64,000 bases of DNA from assembly GCF_001050375.1 (NCBI RefSeq), contig NZ_KQ130483.1, forward strand, positions 160,458-224,457, in the 5' to 3' direction. The DNA is from Catenovulum maritimum. Its GTDB lineage: Bacteria > Pseudomonadota > Gammaproteobacteria > Enterobacterales > Alteromonadaceae. Positions 8,550-21,005 of the stretch are shown piece by piece. The translations under genes were made by a program, and so were the position numbers. How positions within the stretch are numbered: the first letter of the stretch is position 1; every line of letters starts with the position of its first letter. Under the pieces are notes generated by a model. It was given only the letters and a program-made list of their open reading frames with translations, had not been told where the DNA came from and ran no database searches.

Positions 8550-9614
8550 ATGAGTCTTGCAGATCAATTAACCAGAGAAAACATTCGAGGTTTAGTGCCT
8601 TACGCTTCAGCTCGTCGCAGCATGTCTGGCGGCGACATCTGGTTAAACGCTAACGAATCACCATTTGCTAATGAATATCAATTAGATAGTAGCGTGCTAA
8701 ACCGCTACCCTGATTTTCAACCAAGTAAGCTTATTGAGTCTTACGCCAGTTATGCAAAAGTATCAAAAGATCAAGTTTTAGCCAGCCGCGGTGCAGATGA
8801 AGCCATTGAATTATTAATTCGTACCTTTTGCGAAAATGATGATCAAATATTAATTTGCCCACCGACATACGGTATGTACGCAATTAGTGCTGAAACTTGT
8901 AATATAGCTACCAAAAAAGTGCCGCTTAAGCCTGACTTTTCGTTAGACCTTGAAGCCATTACTCAGGCGACCGATAAGGTTAAGCTGGTATTTATCTGCT
9001 CACCAAATAATCCAACAGGGACCAGTGTTGACCATGAGCAAATTAAAGCAGTTTTAGATATTTTTAAAGACAAAGCAATTGTTGCGGTTGATGAAGCTTA
9101 TATTGAGTTTTCTGCAGACAACACCACGGCAGGCTGGGTTAACGACTATCCGAACCTAGCTGTACTTAGGACCATGTCAAAAGCCTTTGGCTTAGCTGGT
9201 ATTCGCTGCGGTTACACATTAGCAAATAAAGACATAATAAACGCTATGAGTAAAGTGATTGCACCTTACCCTATCAGCTGGCCTGTTGCGCAAATTGCAA
9301 CACAAGCCCTTTCAGCTGAAGGCTTAGACAGAATGCAATCTCAATTACAACAGATTAACGCGCAAAAACAAATTATAGTCGATGCATTAGACTCGCTTGA
9401 CTATGTTTATGAGCAGGTGCCGAGTGACTCCAATTTTGTCATGTTCCGCACTAAAGCCAAGCAAGCTTTATTTAAAGCTTTAGTTGAAAATGGCATATTA
9501 ATTAGAGACTACTCAAGCCAAATTATGCTTGATGACAGTTTAAGAATTTCAGTGGGTAGCGAATCCGAAACCCAAGCATTACTTAACGTAATGACTAATT
9601 TTTCAGGAAACTAA
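8550..9614 (+). CDS. hisC: Histidinol-phosphate aminotransferase
   Basis: A 354-residue class-I/II PLP aminotransferase that converts imidazole-acetol phosphate to histidinol phosphate with glutamate. The PLP lysine is in [15 protein letters not shown]. Other family marks are LNANESPF near the N-terminus, [24 protein letters not shown] and VDEAYIEF. The ATG at 8550 is chosen over an in-frame TTG at 8535 because GAGAGAG lies just upstream of it and MSLADQL suits the family. It ends one base before hisB. Confidence 0.95.
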   Translation: MSLADQLTRENIRGLVPYASARRSMSGGDIWLNANESPFANEYQLDSSVLNRYPDFQPSKLIESYASYAKVSKDQVLASRGADEAIELLIRTFCENDDQILICPPTYGMYAISAETCNIATKKVPLKPDFSLDLEAITQATDKVKLVFICSPNNPTGTSVDHEQIKAVLDIFKDKAIVAVDEAYIEFSADNTTAGWVNDYPNLAVLRTMSKAFGLAGIRCGYTLANKDIINAMSKVIAPYPISWPVAQIATQALSAEGLDRMQSQLQQINAQKQIIVDALDSLDYVYEQVPSDSNFVMFRTKAKQALFKALVENGILIRDYSSQIMLDDSLRISVGSESETQALLNVMTNFSGN

Positions 9615-9615
9615 A

Positions 9616-10685
9616 ATGGCAAGACAAGCAATATTATTTATTGATAGAGATGGCACATTAGTCGCAGAGCCACCTGTAGACTATCAATTAGATACATTAG
9701 AAAAACTGGTCTTTGAACCAAATGTAATACCAGCCATGCTTAAGTTAAAAGCAGCTGGTTTCCAACTTGTAATGGTTACAAACCAAGATGGTTTAGGCAC
9801 AGATAGCTTCCCTACCGCGGATTTTGAACTTGCTCATAACAAGATGATGGATATCTTCGCATCTCAAGGCGTTGTGTTTGATGACGTTTTAATTTGCCCA
9901 CATTTTGAAGCCGACAATTGCAGCTGCCGTAAACCTAAATTAGGCATGGTAAAAGACTATTTACAACAAGGTAAAGTAGACTTCGAAAATTCATATGTTA
10001 TTGGTGACAGAGCAACAGATATTCAGCTTGCCGACAATATGGGCATAAAAAGTTTCCAATATGGTCAGCCTGATATTAACTGGGACAGCATAGTTGAAGC
10101 ATTAACGGTTAAAGCAAGAACCGCTAAAATTGAGCGCAACACCAGCGAAACTCAAATCACGGTTGAGGTAAATTTAGACAAACAAGCTAAAGCAGATATA
10201 GCAACAGGTGTTGGCTTTTTTGACCACATGCTAGATCAAATTTCAACCCACGGCGGCTTCTACATGAATATCAAAGTAGATGGTGATTTACATATAGACG
10301 ATCATCACTCAGTAGAAGATACAGCACTTGCATTAGGCTTAGCGCTTAAACAAGCTTTAGGTAACAAACGTGGCATAGGTCGTTTTGGTTTTAGCTTACC
10401 TATGGACGAATGTTTAGCCCAGTGTTCGTTAGATATTTCTGGTCGCCCTTTCTGCAAATTTGAAGCTGATTTCACAACAGAAAAAGTCGGTGAAATGGCA
10501 ACTGAAATGGTGCCTCATTTCTTCCGTTCTTTAGCTGATAGCATGTTAATTACCTTACACTTGTCTACAGATGGCGATAACGATCATCATAAAGTTGAAA
10601 GCTTATTTAAAGTATTTGGCCGAGCATTACGTCAAGCAATTAGAATTGAAGGCAACGAATTACCAAGCAGTAAAGGTGTTTTATA

Positions 10686-10686
<1 letters not shown>
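9616..10686 (+). CDS. hisB: Bifunctional histidinol-phosphatase / imidazoleglycerol-phosphate dehydratase
   Basis: A 356-residue fusion typical of enterics and relatives. The N-terminal HAD phosphatase (about 1-165) has the nucleophile motif [15 protein letters not shown] and zinc-binding Cys/His ([15 protein letters not shown]). The C-terminal IGP dehydratase (about 170-356) has the two metal-binding motifs [14 protein letters not shown] and [12 protein letters not shown], plus GVGFFDHML. It thus performs steps 6 and 8 of the pathway. Its TAA overlaps the hisH ATG by one base (TAATG), which indicates translational coupling. Confidence 0.97.
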
Positions 10687-12788
<2,102 letters not shown>

Positions 12789-12795
<7 letters not shown>

Positions 12796-13409
12796 TTACA
12801 CTTGAAAACCTAGACCAATTAGCTTGGGAAAAAGGCGACGGCATGCTGCCGCTAATCGTGCAAAATGCATTTTCAGGCAAAGTACTAATGCAAGGCTTTG
12901 CTAACAAAGCAGCGTTAGAAAAAACGTTTGAATCAGGCTTAGTCACTTTTTACAGCCGCAGTAAAGACAGATTATGGACTAAAGGTGAAGAATCTGGCAA
13001 CAGCTTGAACCTAGTTGAATTATCAACTGATTGTGATCGCGATAGCTTAATCGCTTTAGCGCAGCCAGTTGGACCAACTTGTCATACTGGAACTGAAACT
13101 TGTTGGGATACAGAAGCCCAGCCGCACTTAGCTTTTTTAAGTGACTTACAAGATGTCATTGCATCGCGTAAAGGTACAGATCCAGAATCAAGCTACACAG
13201 CTCATTTATATTCTCGTGGTGTAAAACGCATCTCACAAAAAGTGGGTGAAGAAGGCGTAGAAGTCGCGCTTGCTGCAACCTCTGGTGATAAAGATGAGTT
13301 AATTTGTGAATCAGCTGATTTACTATATCACTTAACCGTGTTGCTTCAATCTATGGATTTAAGCTTAACTGACGTAATAGATAAACTGAAAGAGCGACAC
13401 GCTAAATAG
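12789..13409 (+). CDS. hisI: Bifunctional phosphoribosyl-AMP cyclohydrolase / phosphoribosyl-ATP pyrophosphatase
   Basis: A 206-residue HisIE fusion performing steps 2 and 3. The N-terminal cyclohydrolase has [18 protein letters not shown] and the metal-binding [10 protein letters not shown] and [11 protein letters not shown]. The C-terminal pyrophosphohydrolase has [18 protein letters not shown], then [13 protein letters not shown]. The start is GTG at 12789, preceded by GGAG at 12777-12780. It is the last gene of the operon and is followed by a strong terminator. Confidence 0.95.
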
Positions 13410-13428
13410 CCAATTTGTTCTTTTTTTT

Positions 13429-13455
13429 AAAGGCTAACCTATGTTAGCCTTTTTT
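13429..13455 (+). terminator. Rho-independent terminator of the his operon
   Basis: AAAGGCTAAC (13429-13438) and GTTAGCCTTT (13443-13452) form a perfect 10-bp stem around a CTAT loop, followed by T residues. It starts 20 bases after the hisI stop. Confidence 0.92.
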
Positions 13456-13547
13456 ATTTGTTTCATTTTCTCATTATAATTTTAGAACCTTAACTCTGGA
13501 TAAGAAATTAGCTAATTCCTTGAAGTTATAGATATTATTTAATTTTA

Positions 13548-13652
13548 TTTCTTGAGAGGTATTTTTCTCGGAACAAGGTGAATTTGCAAGTAACAGCTAG
13601 CTATATTACTTTAAAATTCAACGCAGTTATCAGAAAAAAGGCCCTCAAGAAA
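13548..13652. repeat. 105-bp imperfect palindromic element
   Basis: The ends are perfect 9-base inverted repeats, TTTCTTGAG and CTCAAGAAA. The two arms stay complementary almost to the middle, where AGCTAGCT (13595-13602) forms the axis. Read inward, both arms go TTTCTTGAG, a T-run with CT, then TGAATTT, AAGTAA and AGCTAGC. No frame is encoded. It looks like a small non-autonomous mobile element or a large RNA hairpin just upstream of the DUF2058 gene. Copy number elsewhere is unknown. Confidence 0.55.
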
Positions 13653-13691
13653 GCCAGTTGTTATCCCTAGTTGAAGTTAAAAGGAAATAAT

Positions 13692-14198
13692 ATGTCTTCA
13701 TTAAAAGACCAGTTTTTAAAAGCGGGTTTAGTTAATAAAAAACAAGCTAATAAGGCGAAGAAATCGAGTAAAAAATCTCGAACTCTAAAAAAAGAAGTCC
13801 AAGCAGCAGCTGAAGCAAAAAAATCAGAGCTGTTAGCTAAAGATCAACAAGCAAACGATGCGCTTAACCAACAAGCTAAAGAAAAAGCAATAGCGGCACA
13901 AATAAAGCAATTGATCCAAAGCCATACGATTGCACCAGCGGGTGAAATTGAATATAACTTTGAGTTTCAATCTAAAGTTAAAACTATTAGAGTTTCGCAG
14001 CAACAAAAAAATCAACTCGTTAATGGTCAGGTTGCAATTGCTGCAGTTAATGACACCTGCTCTATTATTCCAACTGCGATAGCAGAAAAAATAAACCAGA
14101 GAAACGAAGGTTATATAGTTTTATTAAATACACTTCAAGAAACTGAAGAAGATGATCCATACGCAGATTATCAAATACCAGATGATTTGATGTGGTAA
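13692..14198 (+). CDS. DUF2058 family (YaiL-like) protein
   Basis: A 168-residue protein with a basic N-terminus (MSSLKDQFLKAGLVNKKQ, then KKSSKKSRTLKK) and a long Ala/Gln/Lys-rich helix (about 30-85) likely to be a coiled coil. A compact C-terminal domain follows, with YNFEFQSKVKTIRVSQQQ and the acidic ending EEDDPYADYQIPDDLMW. This is the DUF2058 pattern; members have been described as nucleoid- or polynucleotide-associated, but their role is not settled. The ATG at 13692, with AAGGA ahead, is preferred over an in-frame TTG at 13671. Monocistronic, ending in its own terminator. Confidence 0.85.
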   Translation: MSSLKDQFLKAGLVNKKQANKAKKSSKKSRTLKKEVQAAAEAKKSELLAKDQQANDALNQQAKEKAIAAQIKQLIQSHTIAPAGEIEYNFEFQSKVKTIRVSQQQKNQLVNGQVAIAAVNDTCSIIPTAIAEKINQRNEGYIVLLNTLQETEEDDPYADYQIPDDLMW

Positions 14199-14245
14199 AA
14201 CCCTCGCTGAATTATAATATAATACCCAGTTTGATATTCAGCTTC

Positions 14246-14271
14246 AAAGGCTTGCAATGACAAGCCTTTTT
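14246..14271 (+). terminator. Rho-independent terminator after the DUF2058 gene
   Basis: AAAGGCTTG (14246-14254) pairs with CAAGCCTTT (14261-14269) around a 6-base loop, followed by T residues. It lies 48 bases after the stop codon. In the opposite direction it also precedes the end of the RND gene, so it may work both ways. Confidence 0.88.
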
Positions 14272-14357
14272 ATTAGCGGCTTAATAGACTGCTAATACTC
14301 CAGTAAAATTATTGAAGTCCATCCATCAAAGTAACCACTCTAACTAGACTCATCAAT

Positions 14358-17300
14358 TTAGTAAATATGATGATAGCCACCTAATTCACGCCACCAGCCC
14401 ATAAATTTATGTAATAAAACATAATTAACAGGAACTAATACAAGTGTAATAAACGGCGCTAGCAATATACCAAACCCAAGTGATACAGCCATAGGGACCA
14501 AAAACTCAGTTTGACTAGACTGATCTAAAATTATGGGTAACAAGCCTAAAAAAGTGGTCATTGAAGTTAATACAACAGGCCTAAAACGAGTAGATGTAAC
14601 TTGTAAAACTGCCGCTTGGAGTTGTTGGCTTTTTTGATATTGTTTATTAATAAACTCAACTAATACTACAGCGTCATTTACTACCACCCCAACCAACGCC
14701 ATGATACCCACAAAGCTCATCATAGTTAGGTTTAAAGACAACAGCCAATGCCCTCCCATAGAGCCTATCATGCTGAAAGGAATCACAGACATAACAATCA
14801 ATGGCTGACTGTATGATTTAAAAGGGATCGCAATAATAGCGTAAATAACTATGCTTGCAGCTAAAATCCCCCACTTAAGTGAATCAAGTGTTTCACCTAA
14901 TGCTTTGCTTTCACCCACTAAATTAATATCAACATTTGGAAAAATAATTTTTACTTCTTTAATAAAAGTTTCTAGATGTTTATTAAGCTCATTAATATCA
15001 ACTTGGGGATTAGATAAATCAGCTGTGATATCTATGCTTCTTTGATGATTGTATCGATTAATAACCTCTGGACCCGATTCTATTTTAAAATCAGCTAATT
15101 GCGAGAAAGGGATAACTTTATTATCCGGTAGGTGGATTAAAAAGCGTTTTAAATGGACGATAGATTTACGTTCAGTTTCGGGTAAACGCAACATGACTTT
15201 AACCGTTTGATCGCCTCTTAACACTCGTTGGATCTCTATTCCATAGAATGCAGCTTTAACTTGTTGCGCCAAATCATTTCGAGAAAGCCCGAGCGTTTTC
15301 GCTAACGGTGTTAATTCCAATAATAAGGTTTTTTGTCCAAAAGTGTAATTATCTGAGATATCTTCGACATACTGAAAAGAAGACAATTTGTTTTTAATAA
15401 TATTCGACACTTTTTCTAGTTCAACTAAATCCTGTCCTGTAACTCTAAAGTCAATTAATTGTTGCGCTTGCGCTGCTTGTGACTCGATAACGATACTTTC
15501 AACCCCAGGTAGTGCACCAATTTTAGCGCGCCATTTCTGTTCTAACTCTATACTACTGATATCTAATTCATGTAACTCTTCAGGGACTAAATCAAAACTA
15601 ATTTGTCCGACTAAACCTTGCTGATTGTCTTGTATTCTTGCACCAGAGACGGAAACAATATTACGAATGATCGACTGGCCTTGCTCATCTAAATATTCAT
15701 TTTGCAGCTGCTGGGCTTTTTGACTGATACTTAACACATGTTCATCTAACACGCTAAAATCTGTTCCGGCTGGCATCACAATAGTTCCCATTACCTTGTC
15801 ACTTGAAATTTTTGGGAAAAACAAAAATTTATTTTCGCCAGTAAAAACAGCAGAGAAAGCGACTAAGAAAAAACCTATAAAAATGATTAAGCAACTATGG
15901 AGGTTTTTAATACACCACTGCAATGTTGGCTTGTAATATTTAGCGATACCTAATTCAAATGCTTGAGCAAACTTCTGCTGCAAACCAAGAAGAGAGTTAG
16001 ATTTTTGCACTGGTCTTAACTTGACAAATTTTAAACGTGAAGGCAGCACCCATTTTGATTCGATTAAGCTCAGCAATAAGACAGGGATGACAACCGCTGG
16101 AATTTGAGATAACAGAGCACCATGTGCGCCATCAACAAAAAACAACGGCGTAAATGCGACGATACTGGTTAAGACCCCAAGCGTAACCGGTTGGGCAACT
16201 TCTTTAGTTCCTGCAACTGCAGCATGTAATCCAGTTTCAGCATGCTCAAGGTGAGTATAAACATTTTCACCTGTCACAATGGCATCATCAACGACCATGC
16301 CTAAAACTAATATAAAGCCAAACAAACTAATAATATTAATGCTGACACCTAAAATTGGCATCATTAAAAATGCACCCATAAAACTAATAGGTACACCAAT
16401 AAAAACCCAAAATGCGACAGCTGGCCTTAAAAATAATGTCAGCATTAACAGTACAAGAATACCGCCATATACAGCACTAATCGCTAACCCTTCTAAACGT
16501 TTTTCTAAAACTTCAGCATGGTCAGCCCAGTAAGCAAGCTTAATATCACTATTCAATTCTGTTTGTTTATAAGCTAAATATTGCTTCACTATCCTAGCTA
16601 GCTGAGTCGCTTTTTGTTGCTTATTTTGTAAAACGTCAATAAAAATCGCCGGTTGGCCATTGAACCGAGTTTTAATTTCTTGGTAGGCCAGTGCATCTGT
16701 TATGTTTGCAATTTGACTCAGGGTAATTCGGCTACCATTTGACTGATGTTTTACCACCACATTTGAGAGCTGCTCTGCATTATAGGCTTGCCCTAACGAT
16801 CGAATAATTACCACACCACCAGTTGTTAATATGTTACCTGCACTGATATCTTGAGCATTAGTATTAATTGCCTCTGCAATATCTTCAAGTTTAAGCTGAT
16901 ATCTTTGCAAAGCTTGATTAGAAACCTCAATCGCAATCTCATGTTCAGCTTGATTACGAATCACGACTTTCTTAAGTTTGGGTTGTAATATCAGCTCTTG
17001 CTTTATTTTTTCAGCCGCTTGCTGGATAACATACTCATCGGTTGAGCCATAAACCACTAAACTAATGACAGGTGAAAATTCATTGGTGAAACTGACTTCT
17101 GGATTATCTATTTCAGGGGGCAAGGTATTAATCGAATCAATTGTATTTTTAATTTTCATTAAAATTTCTTGAGCGTTTTGATCGTCTGCAACGCTCGCAA
17201 ACACTCTAGCTAATCCCATTCTAGATTCACTAGAAACATCCTCGACCCCAGTTAATTCTCTAATCGCATTTTCAATATGTCGTGACACTTTGATTTCAAC

Positions 17301-17471
17301 GTCACTTGCACTCGCGCTCGGGTATTTTATCGATACTTGTATTTGGTCTCGAGTTAATTGCGGAAAGACTTGCTGAGGTAAATTAAAAGCAAGTGACCAA
17401 GCACCAGCCAATACAATGACTATCATCAATAAATTGGCAGCGATATCATTCTTAGCAAACCAAGCTATCAT
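14358..17471 (-). CDS. RND efflux pump, inner-membrane transporter subunit
   Basis: A 1037-residue AcrB-type proton/drug antiporter. The twofold architecture is clear: a first membrane helix (IVIVLAGAWSLAF), a large periplasmic loop, then helices including the proton-relay segment FILVLGMVVDDAIVTGENV with its paired Asp; later come a second periplasmic loop and a repeat helix set with FVGIMALVGVVVNDAVVLV. MPAGTDFSVLD and related stretches are typical of the HAE-1/MexF-like group. Substrate cannot be told. Its ATG overlaps the end of the adaptor gene by four bases, so OMF, adaptor and pump form one operon read leftward. Confidence 0.93.
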   Translation of the reverse strand: MIAWFAKNDIAANLLMIVIVLAGAWSLAFNLPQQVFPQLTRDQIQVSIKYPSASASDVEIKVSRHIENAIRELTGVEDVSSESRMGLARVFASVADDQNAQEILMKIKNTIDSINTLPPEIDNPEVSFTNEFSPVISLVVYGSTDEYVIQQAAEKIKQELILQPKLKKVVIRNQAEHEIAIEVSNQALQRYQLKLEDIAEAINTNAQDISAGNILTTGGVVIIRSLGQAYNAEQLSNVVVKHQSNGSRITLSQIANITDALAYQEIKTRFNGQPAIFIDVLQNKQQKATQLARIVKQYLAYKQTELNSDIKLAYWADHAEVLEKRLEGLAISAVYGGILVLLMLTLFLRPAVAFWVFIGVPISFMGAFLMMPILGVSINIISLFGFILVLGMVVDDAIVTGENVYTHLEHAETGLHAAVAGTKEVAQPVTLGVLTSIVAFTPLFFVDGAHGALLSQIPAVVIPVLLLSLIESKWVLPSRLKFVKLRPVQKSNSLLGLQQKFAQAFELGIAKYYKPTLQWCIKNLHSCLIIFIGFFLVAFSAVFTGENKFLFFPKISSDKVMGTIVMPAGTDFSVLDEHVLSISQKAQQLQNEYLDEQGQSIIRNIVSVSGARIQDNQQGLVGQISFDLVPEELHELDISSIELEQKWRAKIGALPGVESIVIESQAAQAQQLIDFRVTGQDLVELEKVSNIIKNKLSSFQYVEDISDNYTFGQKTLLLELTPLAKTLGLSRNDLAQQVKAAFYGIEIQRVLRGDQTVKVMLRLPETERKSIVHLKRFLIHLPDNKVIPFSQLADFKIESGPEVINRYNHQRSIDITADLSNPQVDINELNKHLETFIKEVKIIFPNVDINLVGESKALGETLDSLKWGILAASIVIYAIIAIPFKSYSQPLIVMSVIPFSMIGSMGGHWLLSLNLTMMSFVGIMALVGVVVNDAVVLVEFINKQYQKSQQLQAAVLQVTSTRFRPVVLTSMTTFLGLLPIILDQSSQTEFLVPMAVSLGFGILLAPFITLVLVPVNYVLLHKFMGWWRELGGYHHIY

Positions 17472-18640
17472 AAGGCAGCTCTTTGGTTAAAGTTAATTTC
17501 AGCATAGAAAGGATTAACTAAGATACCTTCAGGAATCTGCCCGAGTGGCGTAATGACAAGTGAATCTCCCGTGATTAAACCTTGAGTAATAATAGCAAAA
17601 TCTTCATTACGCCAAGCAAGAGTGATATCCCTTTTAATCAACTTATTATTCTCAACAAGATAAACAAACTTATTTTGATAGATGGCTTTATTCGGTATGA
17701 CTGCCACCATTTTTAAGCGCCGGCCGCTAAATTCAGCTGTGACATATTGACCTATCTTCAACGCAGATTTACCTTTTTTAGCTTCACCAAACGGCTCTTT
17801 TATTTGAACGATAACATGCAACTGCTGACTGGCTTGGTCGATTTGGCCTTCGGTTCTTATCAGCTCCGCCGTCCACTCTTCTTTTTTGCCCAAATGAGAA
17901 TATATATAAACTGGCGGGAATTCCTCATGGCTCGAATTAAGATCAATATCAGGTAAATCAATAAAATTTAAATCTTCATTTTTTAAGGGGAGTCGTATCT
18001 CTAGCGCATCAATAGAATATATCTCACCCAAGGTTTTATCAGCATTGACCACTTGGCCAATAGACACTGATTTTTTTAAAGTATGGCCATCATATGGTGC
18101 TAAGATATCTGTTCTGGATAAATTCAATTTCGCTTTTTGTAGTGCAGCTTGTGCAGATAGCAATTTAGCTTCAGCTGCGGCTAGTTGAGGTTTACGACTT
18201 ACGAGCTGAGGTGCCGGTATATCATTATTTTCGTTCCAATCCAGTAAAGCTTGTTCCGCTCTTGCTTGCTCTTCTAGTAATTTTTGTTGAGCATCTAAAT
18301 AACCAGCATTTGCAACCCTTACATCTGATCCATAATCTCGTTTATCGATAGAGACTAACAATTCACCTTTCTTAAAAAAACCGCCATTTCTAAAGTTCGG
18401 GCTTGTATAAATCACTTCCCCTTTAACATGAGTAGTTACTAATCCTTGAGTTCTTGCTTGGATTCGACCATACGACTCGATTTCAGGGACAAAATCTTGT
18501 AATTCAATTCTACTTACTTGAACATTAATTTTGGCTTTATCTGGAATAATTAAAGTCTCTTCTCGACCGTCAGTAAACCAATAAAGCGCAATAAACAAAC
18601 TAAACAGGCTAATTAATACAAGTGGAAAACTGTCTTTCAT
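17468..18640 (-). CDS. RND efflux periplasmic adaptor (membrane fusion protein)
   Basis: A 390-residue HlyD/AcrA-type adaptor with an N-terminal membrane anchor (FPLVLISLFSLFIALYWF). A lipoyl-like half follows (VTTHVKGEVIYTSPNFRNG), then a coiled-coil hairpin (about 115-170, rich in Ala, Gln, Glu), the second lipoyl half (LAPYDGHTLKKSVSIGQVV) and beta-barrel/proximal domains. It bridges the inner-membrane pump and the outer-membrane channel. The ATG at 18640, preceded by AAGG, is preferred to an upstream extension that would overlap the OMF gene by 68 bases. Confidence 0.9.
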   Translation of the reverse strand: MKDSFPLVLISLFSLFIALYWFTDGREETLIIPDKAKINVQVSRIELQDFVPEIESYGRIQARTQGLVTTHVKGEVIYTSPNFRNGGFFKKGELLVSIDKRDYGSDVRVANAGYLDAQQKLLEEQARAEQALLDWNENNDIPAPQLVSRKPQLAAAEAKLLSAQAALQKAKLNLSRTDILAPYDGHTLKKSVSIGQVVNADKTLGEIYSIDALEIRLPLKNEDLNFIDLPDIDLNSSHEEFPPVYIYSHLGKKEEWTAELIRTEGQIDQASQQLHVIVQIKEPFGEAKKGKSALKIGQYVTAEFSGRRLKMVAVIPNKAIYQNKFVYLVENNKLIKRDITLAWRNEDFAIITQGLITGDSLVITPLGQIPEGILVNPFYAEINFNQRAAL

Positions 18641-18641
18641 A

Positions 18642-20090
18642 CTAGGAACCTTTACTATTATTATTAGATGATTCTGGAGCTTGTGCTGAATCGAACCAGT
18701 CGCCACCAAGCGCTGAATATAAATTTAAATACTGAGTAATATGGTTAAATTTAGCTTTAATCAGTTTTATTTCATTATCGATTAAAGCATTTTGAGCATT
18801 AAGATAAGTTGCATAATTTCCTAACCCCTGATGATACCTGTTTTCTGCTAGTCTTAGAGCCTGTTGAGAATTTGCCCAGAGAATTTCAGCTGTATCTATT
18901 TCGTACTCGGTTAATTGCTTTTTACTTAAACTATTTTCAACTTGCAAAAATGCATTGTAAGCAGTTATTAGGTAGTTAAGCTCTACCTTATCCAACTCTA
19001 TTTCTGCTGACTGTTGTGCTCTTTTATATCGGCCTGCTGCAAAAATAGGAGCAAAAACCTTAGCTTTCAAATTCCAAGTAATGTCTCCAAATTTAACCAG
19101 CTTAGATAACTCGTCACTAGACTCTTCTGTATCAAGCGTAAGTGAAAAACTAGGAAATCTATTTTTATATTGAATTGCAACATTAGTCTGTTGATTAAGT
19201 ATATTTAACCAAGCTAGGCGTAAATCCGCTCTTTGTTCAAGTAATTGAGCAGGCAAAACCTTGGGTAGCTCAGGTAAGCTATCATCAAGCTTAAACTCAG
19301 ATAAAATATCTTCATGTAATTGAGGGTAATCACCAAAAATAATAGAAATATTTCGATTTAACTGAGCGAGTTGGTTTTGTTCTTTTAATAAATTCGCTTC
19401 GGCTGAGCGATAGGCATTTCTTGCGCCATAAACAGCGGATAAATTGACTAAACCTCTTTTATACTGTTTTTCGAGACTATTCAGTTTTCTTGCAGCAATA
19501 TCGACTTTTTCAAATAACAAATTTTGCAATTTAGTCGATTGAATCACTTGCAAATGGAGTTTAGAAAACTGCATGGCTAAATCGAACTGCTGGGATTGAT
19601 AGCGAATAATATTTTGCCAATAGGTGAATTGTTTTTGTTTAACTTGATCGCCCAACTTTCCCCAAACATCGAGTGGCATCGCACTAGCAGCCCCCAGCTT
19701 AAGGTTAGTACGATCTTTATTGCGATGAAATTCAAAATTACTATTTAAGACAGGTAAATATTTTGAATTTTCACTTGTAAGGCTTAACTTTGATTGCTGT
19801 ATACTGTAATACTGCTTGTTTAAGTTAATATTGCTCGTTATGGCTTGCTTAGTTAAGTGATGGAAATTCTGACCAAATAACGATTTAACCCAATTAAATT
19901 CTTCAATAAAATAAGCTTTGTCTTCATCTGAATCCCTAGCAATATCAGCTAAATCATTGGCTGATGCAGCTTGCCCCCAATTTTCAGGCAAGTTTAGCTT
20001 ATCCAAAACTTCAGATTCATGCTTTAGGCTACAGCTTGTGCAAAAAAATAAGAGTCCTAATGCCTGAACCCCAACTTGAATAAATCTCAT
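18642..20090 (-). CDS. Outer-membrane efflux lipoprotein (NodT/OprM type)
   Basis: A 482-residue TolC-fold channel with a lipobox near the start (LLFFCTSC, Cys at about residue 20), so it is anchored by lipid in the outer membrane. Two repeated halves of long helices are visible, with LRLAENRYHQGLGNYATYLNAQ near the C-terminus, a stretch typical of the family, and LEQRADLRLAWLNILNQQ in the middle. First gene of the tripartite operon; its TAG ends one base before the adaptor ATG. It is transcribed away from cmoA, from the 180-base divergent region at 20091-20270. Confidence 0.92.
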   Translation of the reverse strand: MRFIQVGVQALGLLFFCTSCSLKHESEVLDKLNLPENWGQAASANDLADIARDSDEDKAYFIEEFNWVKSLFGQNFHHLTKQAITSNINLNKQYYSIQQSKLSLTSENSKYLPVLNSNFEFHRNKDRTNLKLGAASAMPLDVWGKLGDQVKQKQFTYWQNIIRYQSQQFDLAMQFSKLHLQVIQSTKLQNLLFEKVDIAARKLNSLEKQYKRGLVNLSAVYGARNAYRSAEANLLKEQNQLAQLNRNISIIFGDYPQLHEDILSEFKLDDSLPELPKVLPAQLLEQRADLRLAWLNILNQQTNVAIQYKNRFPSFSLTLDTEESSDELSKLVKFGDITWNLKAKVFAPIFAAGRYKRAQQSAEIELDKVELNYLITAYNAFLQVENSLSKKQLTEYEIDTAEILWANSQQALRLAENRYHQGLGNYATYLNAQNALIDNEIKLIKAKFNHITQYLNLYSALGGDWFDSAQAPESSNNNSKGS

Positions 20091-20270
20091 GATCAGATGG
20101 GAACCCCAAATTTGAAACTAAGAAAAACAACCAATTTAAACGGTTAAAAACAAAGATCTTTTTATTCGATTTATAAAATCTTATTTAATAATAGAATAAA
20201 ATCAGCAAGTGTATCTATTTTCGGGTAAAATTCACTACCAAATTTTAAATTAGATTCAAATTTACGTTAA
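20091..20270. promoter_or_regulatory. Divergent intergenic region between RND operon and cmoA
   Basis: This AT-rich gap must carry promoters for both directions. I see no hexamer pair or operator that I would defend. Confidence 0.4.
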
Positions 20271-20999
20271 ATGAACAAGACTGATAATATTTTTGCGACC
20301 GCTCAAGAAGAAGTAAAAGACTTTGTATTTGATGATAATGTCGCTGAAGTTTTTCCAGATATGATTAAACGTTCTGTGCCTGGCTACCAAACTATGATCT
20401 CAACCATAGGTCACCTCGCTCATGAGTACGCGCAGGATAACAGTCAAATATACGATTTGGGCTGTTCTTTAGGCGCCGCTACGCTGTCAATTAGACGTAA
20501 ATTAACCGCAAAAAATTGCACTATTATCGCTGTTGATAACTCCCAAGCTATGGTTAATAGATGCCAACAACATCTGAATAACTATAAGAGTGAGATTAAA
20601 ACTCAAGTTTTGTGCGACGACATTATGAACATCGATATTCAAGATGCCTCTATCGTGGTACTCAATTTTACCCTGCAATTTATCAGCCCGAGTCAAAGAG
20701 ACACATTAATCAAAAATATCTACCAAGGCATGAAACCTGGTGGCATATTAATCATTTCTGAAAAGTTAGTTTTTGAACAAGCAAATATCCAAAGCGTTAT
20801 AGATGAACTTCATCTCGATTTTAAGCGTGCTCAAGGTTACAGTGAATTAGAAATTAGCCAAAAAAGAGCATCAATTGAAAATGTTCTCATTCCAGATACT
20901 TTAGAGCAGCATTATAAGCGCTTTGAACAAGCTGGCTTTAATAAAATGAGTCAGTGGTATCAATGCTTTAATTTTTCTTCTTTAATCGCAATCAAGTAA
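20271..20999 (+). CDS. cmoA: Carboxy-S-adenosyl-L-methionine synthase
   Basis: A 242-residue class-I methyltransferase-fold enzyme. CmoA makes carboxy-SAM from SAM and prephenate, the donor for CmoB in forming 5-oxyacetyl-uridine at tRNA position 34. The N-terminus DNIFATAQEEVKDFVFDDNV and VFPDMIKRSVPGYQTMI, the SAM loop YDLGCSLGAATLSIRR and VLNFTLQFI are characteristic. The start is ATG at 20271; the ribosome site is weak. It is followed by cmoB after 6 bases. Confidence 0.95.
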   Translation: MNKTDNIFATAQEEVKDFVFDDNVAEVFPDMIKRSVPGYQTMISTIGHLAHEYAQDNSQIYDLGCSLGAATLSIRRKLTAKNCTIIAVDNSQAMVNRCQQHLNNYKSEIKTQVLCDDIMNIDIQDASIVVLNFTLQFISPSQRDTLIKNIYQGMKPGGILIISEKLVFEQANIQSVIDELHLDFKRAQGYSELEISQKRASIENVLIPDTLEQHYKRFEQAGFNKMSQWYQCFNFSSLIAIK

Positions 21000-21005
21000 T
21001 TAAAC

